Positions 24,802 to 33,924 of a DNA stretch of 64,000 nucleotides are shown here, piece after piece; positions within the stretch are counted from its first letter, which is position 1; every line of letters starts with the position of its first letter. The notes below the pieces were generated by a model. That model was given only the letters and a program-made list of their open reading frames with translations. It was not told where the DNA came from and searched no databases. The stretch comes from CAVSJA01 sp963728145 (GTDB lineage Bacteria; Bacteroidota; Bacteroidia; Chitinophagales; Chitinophagaceae). Where the stretch lies: the NCBI GenBank assembly GCA_963728145.1, contig CAVSJA010000009.1:1-64000 (forward strand), in the 5' to 3' direction. The position numbers and the translations under genes were made by a program.

Positions 24802-26208
24802 TCAATTTTTCCTCGGATACCTCACCCTATCTCCCTCCCTCGCAATAACTACTCTTACAATCTTTCCATTCTCTCTTTCAAAGTATAAATAGAACTCTCC
24901 CCAGGTCGCAAAAAATTTGTCTTTGGCTTCCGGGAAAATTTTAAATAACGGATTTCCGGGCGGTATTTCCATAGTGAGACTGCCTTCTTTTCTTTTGAGC
25001 GCAAAGGAATCTGCTATTGTGCCTTCCTTATAATATGTACCCGTATACTCATCCAGAAAATTAGAATCGACATTAATCTCCTTACGGATTCGGGGTATTT
25101 CATAATGCTCGTTGAAGGCAATGGCAGCAAGTTCTGTTGAGATTGACTTTACCTGTGCTCGTACAATATTGCTCAGGACAGTTATGAAGACTTTCTTTTG
25201 AGGATAACGGGCCATTATTGCCGCAAAACCGGACACAGTGCCACGATGCCATTGAACGGGTTGATTGAATCTTGACTCTATCCACCAGCCATATCCGTAA
25301 TTTTCTTTGTTTGGGGTGAATAGTTTCCTGGTTTGTTCAGACGAAAGAATTTTATTTGCATCGAGGCTATTATTCCATTGTAAGAGATCGGCTACTGACG
25401 CATATTCTCCTCCGGCTGCTGATTCAAAGCGGAGGTCGACAAATCCAGAATTGAAAATGGAATCGTTTCGAAGGATATAACCGCTTGCCCGCTGTTTTAA
25501 GACCATGTCAGGATTTTCACAACCGGTGCTTCTCATATTTAACGGTGCAAAAAATTCCTGTTGCAAAAAATCGCAAAAAGATTTTCCTGAAGCCTTTTCA
25601 ACGATGAAACCAAGAATGATATATCCAAAATTCGAATATGCAAAACGATCTCCGGGTTTGAAGTCGGGCGGCTTTAATTCTTCTCCTGGTTTGTAAAGAT
25701 CCTTCACCGATTTATAAATGGAAGGATTGTAAAACCCACTAATTAGATTACTTACATCTGTAAATGGAGCCGTTCCCGAAAGAGCAGGAAGACCGGAAGT
25801 ATGCGATAGCAAATGATGAATCGTGATTTCAGACCATGCTTTTGGCCAATCGGGAAGATGCTTGCTTACCGAATCAGTAAGTTTCAGTTTCCCTCTTTGT
25901 TCAAGCAAGAGTATTGCAGATGAGGCAAACTGTTTCCCGGCCGAGCCTATGCGAAATTTTGTTTCGGGTGAATTCAGTATACCAAACTCATGATTTGCCA
26001 TTCCATAAGCCTTGGTAAATATTGGCTTGCCGTCAACAGCCACTAAGACCACACCACTGAATTTATTTACTGCTACGCGCTGCTCGAGGTATTGTGTAGC
26101 TTTCTTTTGAAAGTCCTTGCTGATGCCTTTGTCGGCATTAGTAGTTTGTGCAGAGAGATAAAGCGGCCCGATAAAGAGGGCTATGAATATGATTCTTGCG
26201 GCTTTCAT
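24802..26208 (-). CDS. Secreted class C beta-lactamase-like serine hydrolase
   Basis: From ATG at 26206-26208 the 468-residue protein has a signal peptide (MKAARIIFIALFIGPLYLSA). It contains the serine beta-lactamase/DD-peptidase-like motifs: SAGK (SxxK, in FRIGSAGKQFASSA), YSN (YxN, in FAYSNFGYIILGF) and HRG (in WHRGTVSGFAAIM). The C-terminal ~110 residues are a small beta domain of the sort seen in many Bacteroidota members. Members are esterases, peptidases or beta-lactamases; none can be picked from sequence. An upstream TTG (26226) is an alternative start. Confidence 0.85.
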   Translation of the reverse strand: MKAARIIFIALFIGPLYLSAQTTNADKGISKDFQKKATQYLEQRVAVNKFSGVVLVAVDGKPIFTKAYGMANHEFGILNSPETKFRIGSAGKQFASSAILLLEQRGKLKLTDSVSKHLPDWPKAWSEITIHHLLSHTSGLPALSGTAPFTDVSNLISGFYNPSIYKSVKDLYKPGEELKPPDFKPGDRFAYSNFGYIILGFIVEKASGKSFCDFLQQEFFAPLNMRSTGCENPDMVLKQRASGYILRNDSIFNSGFVDLRFESAAGGEYASVADLLQWNNSLDANKILSSEQTRKLFTPNKENYGYGWWIESRFNQPVQWHRGTVSGFAAIMARYPQKKVFITVLSNIVRAQVKSISTELAAIAFNEHYEIPRIRKEINVDSNFLDEYTGTYYKEGTIADSFALKRKEGSLTMEIPPGNPLFKIFPEAKDKFFATWGEFYLYFERENGKIVRVVIAREGDRVRYPRKN

Positions 26209-26551
26209 TATCTGAATAGAGGGCAAATTAGCTTATTTCGCCGCAGAAGAATTTCCGGTCATCAACTCGCTTGTACAATTTTAGCCATGCGGGATTTGCC
26301 GGTATTTGGATGGAGTCAACCCTAATGACAAAGGGATGTAGGGCTATTATGTTTATTTTTCTGATAGGGGAAGGAGACGTGGTGTAGGCAATGATTTAAA
26401 TCAAGGAACCGCTGCCAATTCCCGAAGAAATAACACCGAGATCAATTCAGTTTGAATAGCTATGTTGCCCCACTGCAAAACTGATTGATCAAGGTGCCAA
26501 AGCAATATGTAAGGTGCTCTAAAGGGTGCAATACATATTATTAATCCGTAG
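26209..26551. other. Intergenic region without recognised features
   Basis: About 340 bases. I see no conserved gene, repeat unit or RNA; a few short frames on both strands lack any recognisable sequence. Confidence 0.5.
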
Positions 26552-26875
26552 TTATAGTGTCGCTTTCGCGGCTTGTTGTTGTGTTACTTTGAAATCCTCT
26601 ATAACCTTATTATCATGGAAGATGTTGACGGAAGCATACTGATCCATTTTTGAAAGCTTTTCATTAAACAGAACAGGTTTGAAATTCTCCGGTTTTGCGT
26701 CATTGGCATTTAAGAGATTCAATTGTAGTATTGCAGTATTTATTCCAGCCGGTACTCTTTTTTCTAATTTCGGCTGAACGGTAAGTAACCCTACATTAGC
26801 TTCACCATTTACTTTTATTTCATAGCCGGCGGTTCCAGAAAACGTAACTGCTTTCCAATTTTTTGAAATTGACAT
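26552..26875 (-). CDS. Hypothetical protein, 107 residues
   Basis: A short soluble protein starting MSISKNWKAVTFSGTAGYEI with predicted beta-rich N-terminal half and a C-terminal stretch NVFDKN-like (NIFHDNKVIEDFKVTQQQAA). No signal peptide, no membrane segment, no family I recognise. Ordinary codon usage and a clean ATG argue for a real gene. It stands alone, between the serine hydrolase and the AraC gene. Confidence 0.55.
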   Translation of the reverse strand: MSISKNWKAVTFSGTAGYEIKVNGEANVGLLTVQPKLEKRVPAGINTAILQLNLLNANDAKPENFKPVLFNEKLSKMDQYASVNIFHDNKVIEDFKVTQQQAAKATL

Positions 26876-27141
26876 AATGTTAATTTTTATAGTGATAAAA
26901 TAATTACCGCTGTTTCAGAAAACAAAATTCTATAAAGTTTCAACTAACTTAAGAGAAGGAAAGTCCTAATATGTAAGAGAAGGAAAAATTAATTGAAAGT
27001 GAAAGGTAGTCTTAATAAGTGACAATCCTAGACATTTCTTTCCAGGGAACGTATGTAAAATTGCAACGTTTAATAATTAATTGCAACGTTTAATATGTCA
27101 CTTCCGGACTTTTCCTAAAGGAATTGTATCTATGAGTAAAG

Positions 27142-27984
27142 TTATCTTTTACCTTTCTTCGATTTAACATATTCATCTGATACATGAAACAGGAATTGCC
27201 GGTATGCAGATGGTATGAGCCCTGTGTACTTTTTGAAATTTCTCGTGTAATGCGCGTTGTCAACAAAACCGGTATCAATGGCAATCGTATTGATGGCAAT
27301 GCTTTTATTGCTTAAGTATGAAAGCGATTTACTGATCCTGATTTTCCGGATATAATCACCAAGCGTAGTTTTGAAATAACGCGTAAAATATTTTGAGATC
27401 GTTACCGGGTGAACATTTATTTTCTTCGCCAGGTAAGTCAACGACAAATCCGAATTGTATTCATCATGCAATAAGTCTCTTAAACTCTCGATCCAGGAAG
27501 GTGGGTGATTGGAGATCTTTTGGCCATTAAGTTTTGCAATACAATCCAGTAATAAAGTTTCTGTGGTCAATTGTTTTGTCTCGTACGAATTAACAAATTC
27601 GCCCAGGATGGTAACCATCTTTACTTTAAGATCGGGATCGGTTATACAAAATGATCTTGAATCAAAACTATCGGAGATCTGAAATTTTTTGAACCAATCC
27701 GGTTCAAATTCTATACAGAAATGTCTGGAATCTTTTGAAAAGAAACTATTCTTATGCAATTCTTCCGGTCGATGCAATACGAGGTCTCCTGCTTTAATCG
27801 TTCTTGTTTCTTTTTTTCTTTGATCAATCGTTCCACCTTTTAGATTAAGCGTCAGACTTGGATTCGCATGACTATGCCAGTTCAGATAATATCCGGGATG
27901 GTAGCTGGATCTGGTAATGATCAACCCATCAAGTTTTTCCTGAAAGTCGTGCTGCTGCAAATTCTCAATCTTGTAGATTGCCAC
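27142..27984 (-). CDS. AraC family transcriptional regulator
   Basis: A 280-residue regulator with an N-terminal cupin-like sensing domain (GYYLNWHSHANPSLTLNLKG, then AGDLVLHRPEELHKN) and a C-terminal pair of HTH motifs: LSLTYLAKKINVHPVTISKY and IAINTIAIDTGFVDNAHYTRNFKKYTG in two parts, ending PSAYRQF. The start is GTG at 27982-27984, the first in-frame start found. It controls unknown genes; neighbours on both sides are small hypothetical proteins with no obvious link. Confidence 0.85.
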   Translation of the reverse strand: MAIYKIENLQQHDFQEKLDGLIITRSSYHPGYYLNWHSHANPSLTLNLKGGTIDQRKKETRTIKAGDLVLHRPEELHKNSFFSKDSRHFCIEFEPDWFKKFQISDSFDSRSFCITDPDLKVKMVTILGEFVNSYETKQLTTETLLLDCIAKLNGQKISNHPPSWIESLRDLLHDEYNSDLSLTYLAKKINVHPVTISKYFTRYFKTTLGDYIRKIRISKSLSYLSNKSIAINTIAIDTGFVDNAHYTRNFKKYTGLIPSAYRQFLFHVSDEYVKSKKGKR

Positions 27985-28075
27985 AGGAATTGATTTAGTC
28001 TAAAGCTATACGAATAAAATGAATAGTATGGTTTGCTTAATAATCTTATGAACCTAGCATGTTTGTTGGCACTCA

Positions 28076-28417
28076 TTATTTCTCAATAAAACCCTGCTGC
28101 GTGTCGCATACCAGTGTATACAACGAATAACTGAACCATTCGCCGAATAACTTGAATGTTCGTTTCGGCGGCCACATCGTTTCATCGATATACCAGTTGT
28201 GAAGCTGCTCACTAAAAAGCTCTTCAAAATTCTTCTTTAACCAGTTCTCCATTTGGGTTTTGGATTCGAATTTGGGCAAAAGGTAAACCTCTCCTGTCTT
28301 TACGTCATCATCAACTACCATTTCAGAATCATGACTGATTAACCAATCAAAAAATGGTTGTTTGGGTAAAAGAACGATTGCTGAACGACGAACATGCTTA
28401 AAATACTCATCAAACAT
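28076..28417 (-). CDS. Hypothetical protein, 113 residues
   Basis: A soluble acidic protein that starts MFDEYFKHVRRSAIVLLPKQ and ends CDTQQGFIEK. The Trp-rich C-terminal half (NWYIDETMWPPKRTFKLFGE, then WFSYSLYTLVCD) suggests a compact domain; I believe relatives exist in Bacteroidota but cannot name a family. ATG at 28415-28417. Confidence 0.6.
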   Translation of the reverse strand: MFDEYFKHVRRSAIVLLPKQPFFDWLISHDSEMVVDDDVKTGEVYLLPKFESKTQMENWLKKNFEELFSEQLHNWYIDETMWPPKRTFKLFGEWFSYSLYTLVCDTQQGFIEK

Positions 28418-28600
28418 GATTAGACAAATTTCAATTCAAATGAATCTTAGTTAAAGTTCCAGGTTGTTAGCCGCATTAGAAAATTTTCTAATGACTAATG
28501 GCAAGCGCTTAGCGCACCGGGGCCCAATTAATGCCGTCCTTCAATTATTAGTTTAACAACGCCAGATTTTTTTTAACTTAAGGGACTAAATCAAATTGAT

Positions 28601-28897
28601 ATGGGCTACCAACTCGTCTCTGGCAGGCCTAATGGAGCCGACCACCTGGTTTTTACAACCGTATTCAGCCACGAAAATATTCAGTACAAAGCGGCGCTTG
28701 CCGAGTCTGTTTCCTGGGAAGGACGCATCATCGGTACTTATGATGTGTTGCTTCAATCACGCAAAGGCACCCAACGCCTCACCTTGATTAAATTCGGTAA
28801 TCATTGGAGAGCCGGAAACGAAATTGAACAAATTGGAATGGTGAAGCAGGAGGTGGTTGATATGCTTGGTGCAGTGATTGGTGAAGTTCGGAGTTGA
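28601..28897 (+). CDS. Hypothetical protein, 98 residues
   Basis: Starts MGYQLVSGRPNGADHLVFTT and contains a beta-rich centre (WEGRIIGTYDVLLQSRKGTQ) and an amphipathic end (VKQEVVDMLGAVIGEV). No signal peptide or membrane segment. Family unknown. A second frame overlaps at 28596 but has no coding character. Confidence 0.55.
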   Translation: MGYQLVSGRPNGADHLVFTTVFSHENIQYKAALAESVSWEGRIIGTYDVLLQSRKGTQRLTLIKFGNHWRAGNEIEQIGMVKQEVVDMLGAVIGEVRS

Positions 28898-29072
28898 TAT
28901 TTGTGAATTGCGCAATGTAAAATAATGGCCCACTGCCTGGTGGGTTAGTGCTGCATGTTATAACGAGGTCTCCTCAGGGCTGATGAAAATGCAGCGTCGA
29001 ATTATTCCCAACTTGAAGGACTAATTGGTCAAATTGCATAGCACGAAGTTCGTGTCAGTTGCGCTATTCGCG

Positions 29073-29218
29073 CAGCGCAGAGTCCCCCGTAAGATGCCGC
29101 AATTTTGGAAAGCGTGCTGGGGGAGACTCTGCGGGAACCTCTCCCCGTCGAAGGTTTTCGCAGAGTCTCCCCCAGCAGGCTCTCACAACCTTATGACTCT
29201 TACGGGGGACTCTGCGCT
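29073..29218. repeat. Two family B palindromes downstream of the RAYT gene
   Basis: GCGCAGAGTCCCCCGTAAG to GGGGGAGACTCTGCGGG (29073-29135) and CGCAGAGTCTCCCCCAGCAG to TTACGGGGGACTCTGCGC (29157-29218). They are the same two half-units as in the 278-bp array. Confidence 0.9.
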
Positions 29219-29247
29219 GCCCGCAGGGCTGAAGTGTACAATCTCGC

Positions 29248-29868
29248 CTACGGTTGATCAGATAAATCTCTTAGTTTTCCTTTAGTGAAATCAATATTCT
29301 CTAAATCCATATAATTCATAACGGGATATAAACCCTGCACACCCGTTTCATAGAATCTTGCCGAACTATGAACATACTCGATCGGGTTTTCAACAAGCTT
29401 CCATTTCCCTTTGCATGGATTCTCATGAATATATTGCAGTTTTTGTTCAATAAAATTAATCGAGTAGCATTCTTTGCAATCAAAAGATGGTTCAAACACT
29501 TCGTGAATCTTTCCTCTCTTCGCATCAGTTTTATTAACTCCCATTTTTAGTTGTTCTATCAATTCAAAATTGCTCTGCCGCTTGAGTTGCTTTACGATGT
29601 CATATGCCATGAATCTTTTCATGGCACCCAGCCGATCATTAATGTTAATATTCCTATTTATGAACGCAATGAGAGCATGCAAGTGATTTGGCATAATAAC
29701 ATACCCATTAATAAAGTGGCCTTCTTTTTTTAAAATATCAAATTGCTTATAGACGAAATTGTATCCACTGGTTATTTCGAAGAGGTTTAACCAATCGTAA
29801 CAAGTCATTGTAACGAAGAATAACCCATCCGCCTCTCTTATTTCCCGACGCACACTCATTGAATTCAT
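29248..29868 (-). CDS. RAYT-type (REP-associated tyrosine) HUH transposase
   Basis: A 206-residue Y1-transposase-like protein of the RAYT group. It has the HUH motif in VIMPNHLHALI (His62, His64), an N-terminal VTMTCYDWLNLF, and the catalytic-tyrosine helix IEQKLQYIHENPCKGKW (Tyr146). The C-terminal NPIEYVHSSARFY is also typical. RAYTs are thought to cleave and rejoin single-stranded DNA at REP palindromes and are seldom mobile themselves. Here family B palindromes lie on both sides (29073-29218 and 30104-30728), as the family predicts. No frameshift. It may drive or have driven the spread of family B. Confidence 0.88.
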   Translation of the reverse strand: MNSMSVRREIREADGLFFVTMTCYDWLNLFEITSGYNFVYKQFDILKKEGHFINGYVIMPNHLHALIAFINRNININDRLGAMKRFMAYDIVKQLKRQSNFELIEQLKMGVNKTDAKRGKIHEVFEPSFDCKECYSINFIEQKLQYIHENPCKGKWKLVENPIEYVHSSARFYETGVQGLYPVMNYMDLENIDFTKGKLRDLSDQP

Positions 29869-30019
29869 TTTCTATCGCAATAATTGCGATTTGTGACCAT
29901 TTAGCAATGAGGTTTTAACGGTATGAAAATGTTTTTTTCGGTTTTATTGATGAGGTTTTGACGGCAAATAATGAGGAAATGACGATCAAGCAAGCCGCAG
30001 GGCTGATGAAATGCAATAT

Positions 30020-30740
30020 CAAATTAAATACAACTCGAATTACTAGTTGATGAAATGACAATTGTAATAGGTGCGTGTCTATTGTCCCGCCCAGGCGGGA
30101 CACCGCCGAGTCCCCCCGGAAGATGCCGTAATTCGGAGAGCGTGCTGGGGGAGACTCTGCGGGAACCTCCGTGACCCTGCGAATGCCCGCAGGGCTGACA
30201 TATGCACATCAAATTAAACGCAATTCGAATGACTAGTTGATGAAATGACAATTGTAATAGGTGCGTGTCTATTGTCCCGCCCAGGCGGGACACCGCAGAG
30301 TCCCCCCGAAAGATGCCGTAATTCGGAGAGCGTGCTGGGGGAGACTCTGCGGGAACCTCCGTGACCCTGCGAATGCCCGCAGGGCTGATATATGCAACAT
30401 CAAATTAAACGCAATTCGAATGACTAGTTGATGAAATGACAATGGTACTAAGTGCATATCTATCGCGCTACTCGCGCAGCGCAGAGTCCCCCGTGAGATA
30501 CATTTAATTTCGGAGAGCGTGCTGGGGGAGACTCTGCGGGAACCTCCGTGACCCTGCGATTTCCGCAGGGCTGATGAAAGGCGACATCGAATTAAGCGCA
30601 ATTCGAATGACTAGTAGATGAAATGACAATGGTACTAAGTGCATATCTATCGCGCTAATCGCGCAGCGCAGAGTCCCCCGTGAGATACATTTAATTCGGA
30701 GAGCGTGCTGGGGGAGACTCTGCGGGAACCTCCTCATTTT
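30020..30740. repeat. Tandem family B array of about 190-bp units upstream of the RAYT gene
   Basis: Four units. The landmark GACTAGTTGATGAAATG (first copy TACTAGTTGA, last GACTAGTAGATG) is at 30041, 30231, 30422 and 30609, a spacing of 190, 191 and 187. Each unit has one palindrome CGCAGAGTCCCCC...GCGTGCTGGGGGAGACTCTGCGG. The unit differs in length and linker from the 278-bp array, so two expansions occurred independently. Confidence 0.9.
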
Positions 30741-30884
30741 ACAGTTAAATAACTGAAAGGCCAGCTTACAAATACTGATGAGTAACCGAGAAAGTTCATA
30801 ATTTCAAAGCCATAAATATTCCGCCCCGGAAATCCTCAACCTATTTCTTCACCCGAAAAACTTTTTCGGACAACTTCAACCAAC

Positions 30885-31493
30885 ATGAAAAAGTACTTAA
30901 CAGAATTTATCGGAACATTTTTTCTTGTGATGAGTGCCGCTCTTGCCGGCGGATTAGGTGCAGCGCTTGCTTTAATGATCATGGTTTATGCAGGTGGTCA
31001 TATTTCAGGTGCACACTATAATCCAGCAGTCACATTGGCTGTATGGATCAGGGGTCGTTCAACTGTACCGGAGATGCTTGCGTATTGGGCATTCCAAATT
31101 GCAGGTGCTATTGTAGCTGCCTTGGTTGTTACCATGATCTTTGAATTTGAGGGTCCGGGTGCTTGTGCAGTTGCTGATGATGGTATTATAAAAGCAGTTT
31201 TTGCCGAAATCATTGGCACATTCGCACTCGCTTATGTTGTTTTGAATGTTGCGACTGCTAAAGGAACAACAGGTAACAGTTTCTATGGATTAGCAATTGG
31301 TGGTACTGTATTAGCAATGGCAACGGTAATAGGCAAGTACTCAGGTGGAGGTTATAATCCAGCAGTTGCAATCGGACTTAGCATTCAAAAATCATTCTGC
31401 TGGGAACAAATTTGGATCTATGTGCTGGGAGGATTTGCCGGTGCTGCTTTAGCAGGTTTGGTTTTTAAGTATAATAATCCGGGGGATAAATAA
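30885..31493 (+). CDS. Aquaporin-like MIP family channel
   Basis: A 202-residue membrane protein with the two NPA boxes of MIP channels: HYNPAVT (Asn46-Ala48) and GYNPAVAIG (Asn158-Ala160). Six helices can be drawn, although the loop between helix 1 and 2 is very short. It lacks the arginine that follows the second NPA in most water and glycerol channels (Val161 here), so the selectivity filter is unusual. It is shorter than the usual ~230 residues. Substrate unknown; water, ammonia or small neutral solutes are possible. Single gene followed by a strong hairpin. Confidence 0.8.
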   Translation: MKKYLTEFIGTFFLVMSAALAGGLGAALALMIMVYAGGHISGAHYNPAVTLAVWIRGRSTVPEMLAYWAFQIAGAIVAALVVTMIFEFEGPGACAVADDGIIKAVFAEIIGTFALAYVVLNVATAKGTTGNSFYGLAIGGTVLAMATVIGKYSGGGYNPAVAIGLSIQKSFCWEQIWIYVLGGFAGAALAGLVFKYNNPGDK

Positions 31494-31500
31494 ATGGTTT

Positions 31501-31576
31501 GATGGCTATATTGTTTGATTGTTGGGTTTACTATTTGTGAACCCAACAATCAAACAATTCAGCAATCAAGCCATCG
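31501..31576. terminator. Bidirectional terminator-like hairpin
   Basis: A perfect 19-bp stem (ATTGTTTGATTGTTGGGTT at 31510-31528 and its complement at 31540-31558) with an 11-base loop, extended outside by GATGGCT/AGCCATC. It separates the convergent aquaporin and DUF4256 genes. Confidence 0.7.
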
Positions 31577-31583
31577 TTTCCCC

Positions 31584-32159
31584 TTAAACCCTAATCGATC
31601 CACGAAACCCCCTCGCGGCATAATAAGATTCCGCACCATTATGGCCCAGGAAGACATGATTGTAGCGACGATCACAATAAAGTCCGCCGCCGAGTTCTCT
31701 GATCTCATCTGGAGTCTTTACCCAGCTTGATGTTTTCGTATCAAACTCTCCAAGCTTTTGCAATTGCCGATATTCTTCTTCCGTCAGGATCCCAATGCCC
31801 ATCTCAGTTGCCATCGCAATTGCACTATCTTTCGGTTTATGTTCTTTTCTTGAATCGAGCGCTTCCTGGTCGTAGCAAATACTTCTGCGGCCCTTCGGAC
31901 TTTCCGCTGAACAATCATAAAAAATATATTCACCTGTCTTTTTATCAAAACCAACGACATCCGGTTCACCACCGGTTTCTTCCATTTCATTAAGAGACCA
32001 TAAACTTTCAGCATTAGCTTCCAGCTTCGCCTGCACCTTAGCCCAATCAATATCTTTATGGCGTTTCATGTTTTTGTCAAAACGGGATTTTAAAGTTTTC
32101 AGAAGCTCTTGTTGTCTTTCTGACGACAATTTCTTTTTAATGCTTTTGATGTTGTTCAT
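31584..32159 (-). CDS. DUF4256 family protein
   Basis: A 191-residue soluble protein. The central VVGFDKKTGEYIFYDCSAES plus PKGRRSICYD is characteristic of DUF4256, as are the C-terminal WVKTPDEIRELGGGLYCDRR and FRGSIRV. Members are conserved in many bacteria but have no known function. ATG at 32157-32159. Convergent with the aquaporin gene. Confidence 0.85.
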   Translation of the reverse strand: MNNIKSIKKKLSSERQQELLKTLKSRFDKNMKRHKDIDWAKVQAKLEANAESLWSLNEMEETGGEPDVVGFDKKTGEYIFYDCSAESPKGRRSICYDQEALDSRKEHKPKDSAIAMATEMGIGILTEEEYRQLQKLGEFDTKTSSWVKTPDEIRELGGGLYCDRRYNHVFLGHNGAESYYAARGFRGSIRV

Positions 32160-32220
32160 GTTTTATAATTTTTTCTTTCATCGAATAGTAACTCGTTCTA
32201 AAGTGAAATCCCATTAACTT

Positions 32221-32361
32221 GTCAACCTTGTCAACCTTGTCAACCCTGTCAACCCTGTCAACCTTGTCAACCTGTCAACCCTGTCAACCCTGTCAACCCT
32301 GTCAACCTTGTCAACCCTGTCAACCCTGTCAACCTTGTCAACCTTGTCAACCCTATCAACC
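32221..32361 (-). repeat. Tandem 9-bp repeat (GTCAACCTT/GTCAACCCT), about 16 copies
   Basis: Fifteen units of 9 bp and one of 8 bp of GTCAACC(T/C)T, the reverse complement of the GGTTGACAA units at 1.9, 2.4 and 19.3 kb. It lies 61 bases upstream of the DUF4256 start and 7 bases past the YdeI stop. Confidence 0.95.
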
Positions 32362-32368
32362 ATAGCAA

Positions 32369-32947
32369 CTAATCCTCCAATCCCTTTCCGCTAAGAATTT
32401 TCTTCACATGCTTCGCAACCCTTGCCTCCCGGGTCTTGGATAATTTGGCTTGAGAAAAGTAAAAGATATATGCTCTTTGTCTTCCTGGCGTCAATGCTTC
32501 AAAAGCTTTCTTTAACCCAGGAGTTTTGCTTAATTTTTTCTGAAATTCTTCAGGCATCTTGAATTCCGCAGTCTTTTTATACTTCACTTTCAAACCAGCT
32601 CTTTCAACTTCAATGGCTTCATAAATATAAGTCTTCAAGGTGCGCGTCATCTTAGCTATTTCCTTAACGTTTGTGAAACGGATCTGGCGAGCCGACTGCA
32701 CATTCTCCGTTTGCTGGATTAGTATTCGATCGGGATCGTTTAACAAAGCGCCTTTGAAAAACAGAAATGCGCAGTATTCCTTAAATCCATGTATCAAAAC
32801 GATATTTCTTTTCTCAAATTGATAACAAGGACAGCCCCATTTCAATTCTTCTTCCAGTCCGCAATCAAGAACGATCGTTCTCAATTTCGCATATTCGTCC
32901 TGCCACTTTGTGTCTTTATCAAAAAACCAATCAACCTTAGGATTCAT
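32369..32947 (-). CDS. YdeI/OmpD-associated (DUF1801-type) family protein
   Basis: The 192-residue protein has the N-terminal DUF1801-like domain (DEYAKLRTIVLDCGLEEELK, then WGCPCYQ, HGFKEYCAFLFFKGALLNDP) and the C-terminal YdeI/OmdA helical tail (FQKKLSKTPGLKKAFEALTP, then GRQRAYIFYFSQAKLSKTRE). Function in the cell is unsettled. Its ATG overlaps the stop of the DoxX-like gene by 4 bases (32944-32947), so it is the last gene of the ArsR operon. Confidence 0.85.
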   Translation of the reverse strand: MNPKVDWFFDKDTKWQDEYAKLRTIVLDCGLEEELKWGCPCYQFEKRNIVLIHGFKEYCAFLFFKGALLNDPDRILIQQTENVQSARQIRFTNVKEIAKMTRTLKTYIYEAIEVERAGLKVKYKKTAEFKMPEEFQKKLSKTPGLKKAFEALTPGRQRAYIFYFSQAKLSKTREARVAKHVKKILSGKGLED

Positions 32948-33447
32948 GCTAATGAATTTTCTAATTGATTAATTGCCCCGACGTTTACTTCCCTGGCGGC
33001 AGTCCCGGTCGTTAGGATTTTTCTACTCGAAGGTCTGAAATACCAGGATATCATTGTAAGAACTAAAAGTAACAGGGAAGGAATTGTTTCAGGTATGGCA
33101 TTACCCGCGGCAATATGCGTAAATACCGCTCCCGACATCATAAAGAAAAAGCCTGCGTATGCCCATTCCTTTAGTAAAGGAAGTCTGGGAAGAAGCAATG
33201 CTATAACTCCCAAAATTTTTGCAACACCCAATAGAGTTACAAAATAGGCGGGAAATCCCAACGCTGTCATAGTATTCAAACTTCCCGGGCCATCACCCTT
33301 TAGTTTCAATAACTGTACTATTCCTGTTGATACCATTCCTAATGAAAGCCAGATTGTGGCAATCCAATAGATAATTCTGTTTGCCTTGCCCGGCCTTGCT
33401 TCGCTGAAGCTTCGCGAAGGCGCAGCAGGCTGGTTTCTCTTTTTCAT
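32944..33447 (-). CDS. DoxX-like four-TM membrane protein
   Basis: A 167-residue protein with four hydrophobic segments: IIYWIATIWLSLGMVSTGIV, ALGFPAYFVTLLGVAKILGV, WAYAGFFFMMSGAVFTHIAA and IPSLLLLVLTMISWYF. This is the DoxX/DoxX-like family pattern (GFPAYFVTLLGVAKILGVIAL). Family members are membrane proteins of uncertain role. It is co-transcribed with the genes on both sides (6-base gap before, 4-base overlap after). Confidence 0.8.
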   Translation of the reverse strand: MKKRNQPAAPSRSFSEARPGKANRIIYWIATIWLSLGMVSTGIVQLLKLKGDGPGSLNTMTALGFPAYFVTLLGVAKILGVIALLLPRLPLLKEWAYAGFFFMMSGAVFTHIAAGNAIPETIPSLLLLVLTMISWYFRPSSRKILTTGTAAREVNVGAINQLENSLA

Positions 33448-33453
33448 AACGTG

Positions 33454-33918
33454 TTATTTTAACTTGTTTAGAATTTCCTGTATTCGGTTATGCGCCATAT
33501 TTATGCCCTGGCGAAACGGTAACTGCAGCATTTGGTCCCTGAGTGCTACTGATTCATAGATTATGTGAATATTGAGTTTGCTCGTTCCCTCAGTTAGCTC
33601 TTCAAATTCGTGCACCTCAAGCTGAACACCAAAAGGCGTATTTTCCATTTCAAATGTCCTGGTGATTTTTCTGTTCGGGATAAACTCATGAATGGCGCCA
33701 TTGAAACGGTGCTTGTTTCCTTTAGGATCGGTTGTTTCAAATTGGTAACTGCCGTGTTTTTTACATTCCAATTTCAGCACCTTTGTTCCCATCCATTGCT
33801 CTACAATTTCTGGATCTTCATATGCTTTGAAGAGTAGTTCCAATGGTAGCTCGAATTCCCTTGTAATGATTAAATCTTGTTTGCCGTTTTCAGCATTGAC
33901 TTTCGTTTTTTGTTCCAT
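33454..33918 (-). CDS. AHSA1/SRPBCC-domain protein
   Basis: A 154-residue single-domain protein of the Aha1-C-terminal/SRPBCC type: LIITREFELPLELLFKAYED at the start, VEQWMGTKVL, FNGAIHEFIPNRKITRTFEM, and the C-terminal GINMAHNRIQEILNKL helix. Such small hydrophobic-ligand proteins are typically next to ArsR regulators in Bacteroidota and Firmicutes. The 6-base gaps on both sides put it in the operon. Confidence 0.88.
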   Translation of the reverse strand: MEQKTKVNAENGKQDLIITREFELPLELLFKAYEDPEIVEQWMGTKVLKLECKKHGSYQFETTDPKGNKHRFNGAIHEFIPNRKITRTFEMENTPFGVQLEVHEFEELTEGTSKLNIHIIYESVALRDQMLQLPFRQGINMAHNRIQEILNKLK

Positions 33919-33924
33919 AAAAAA

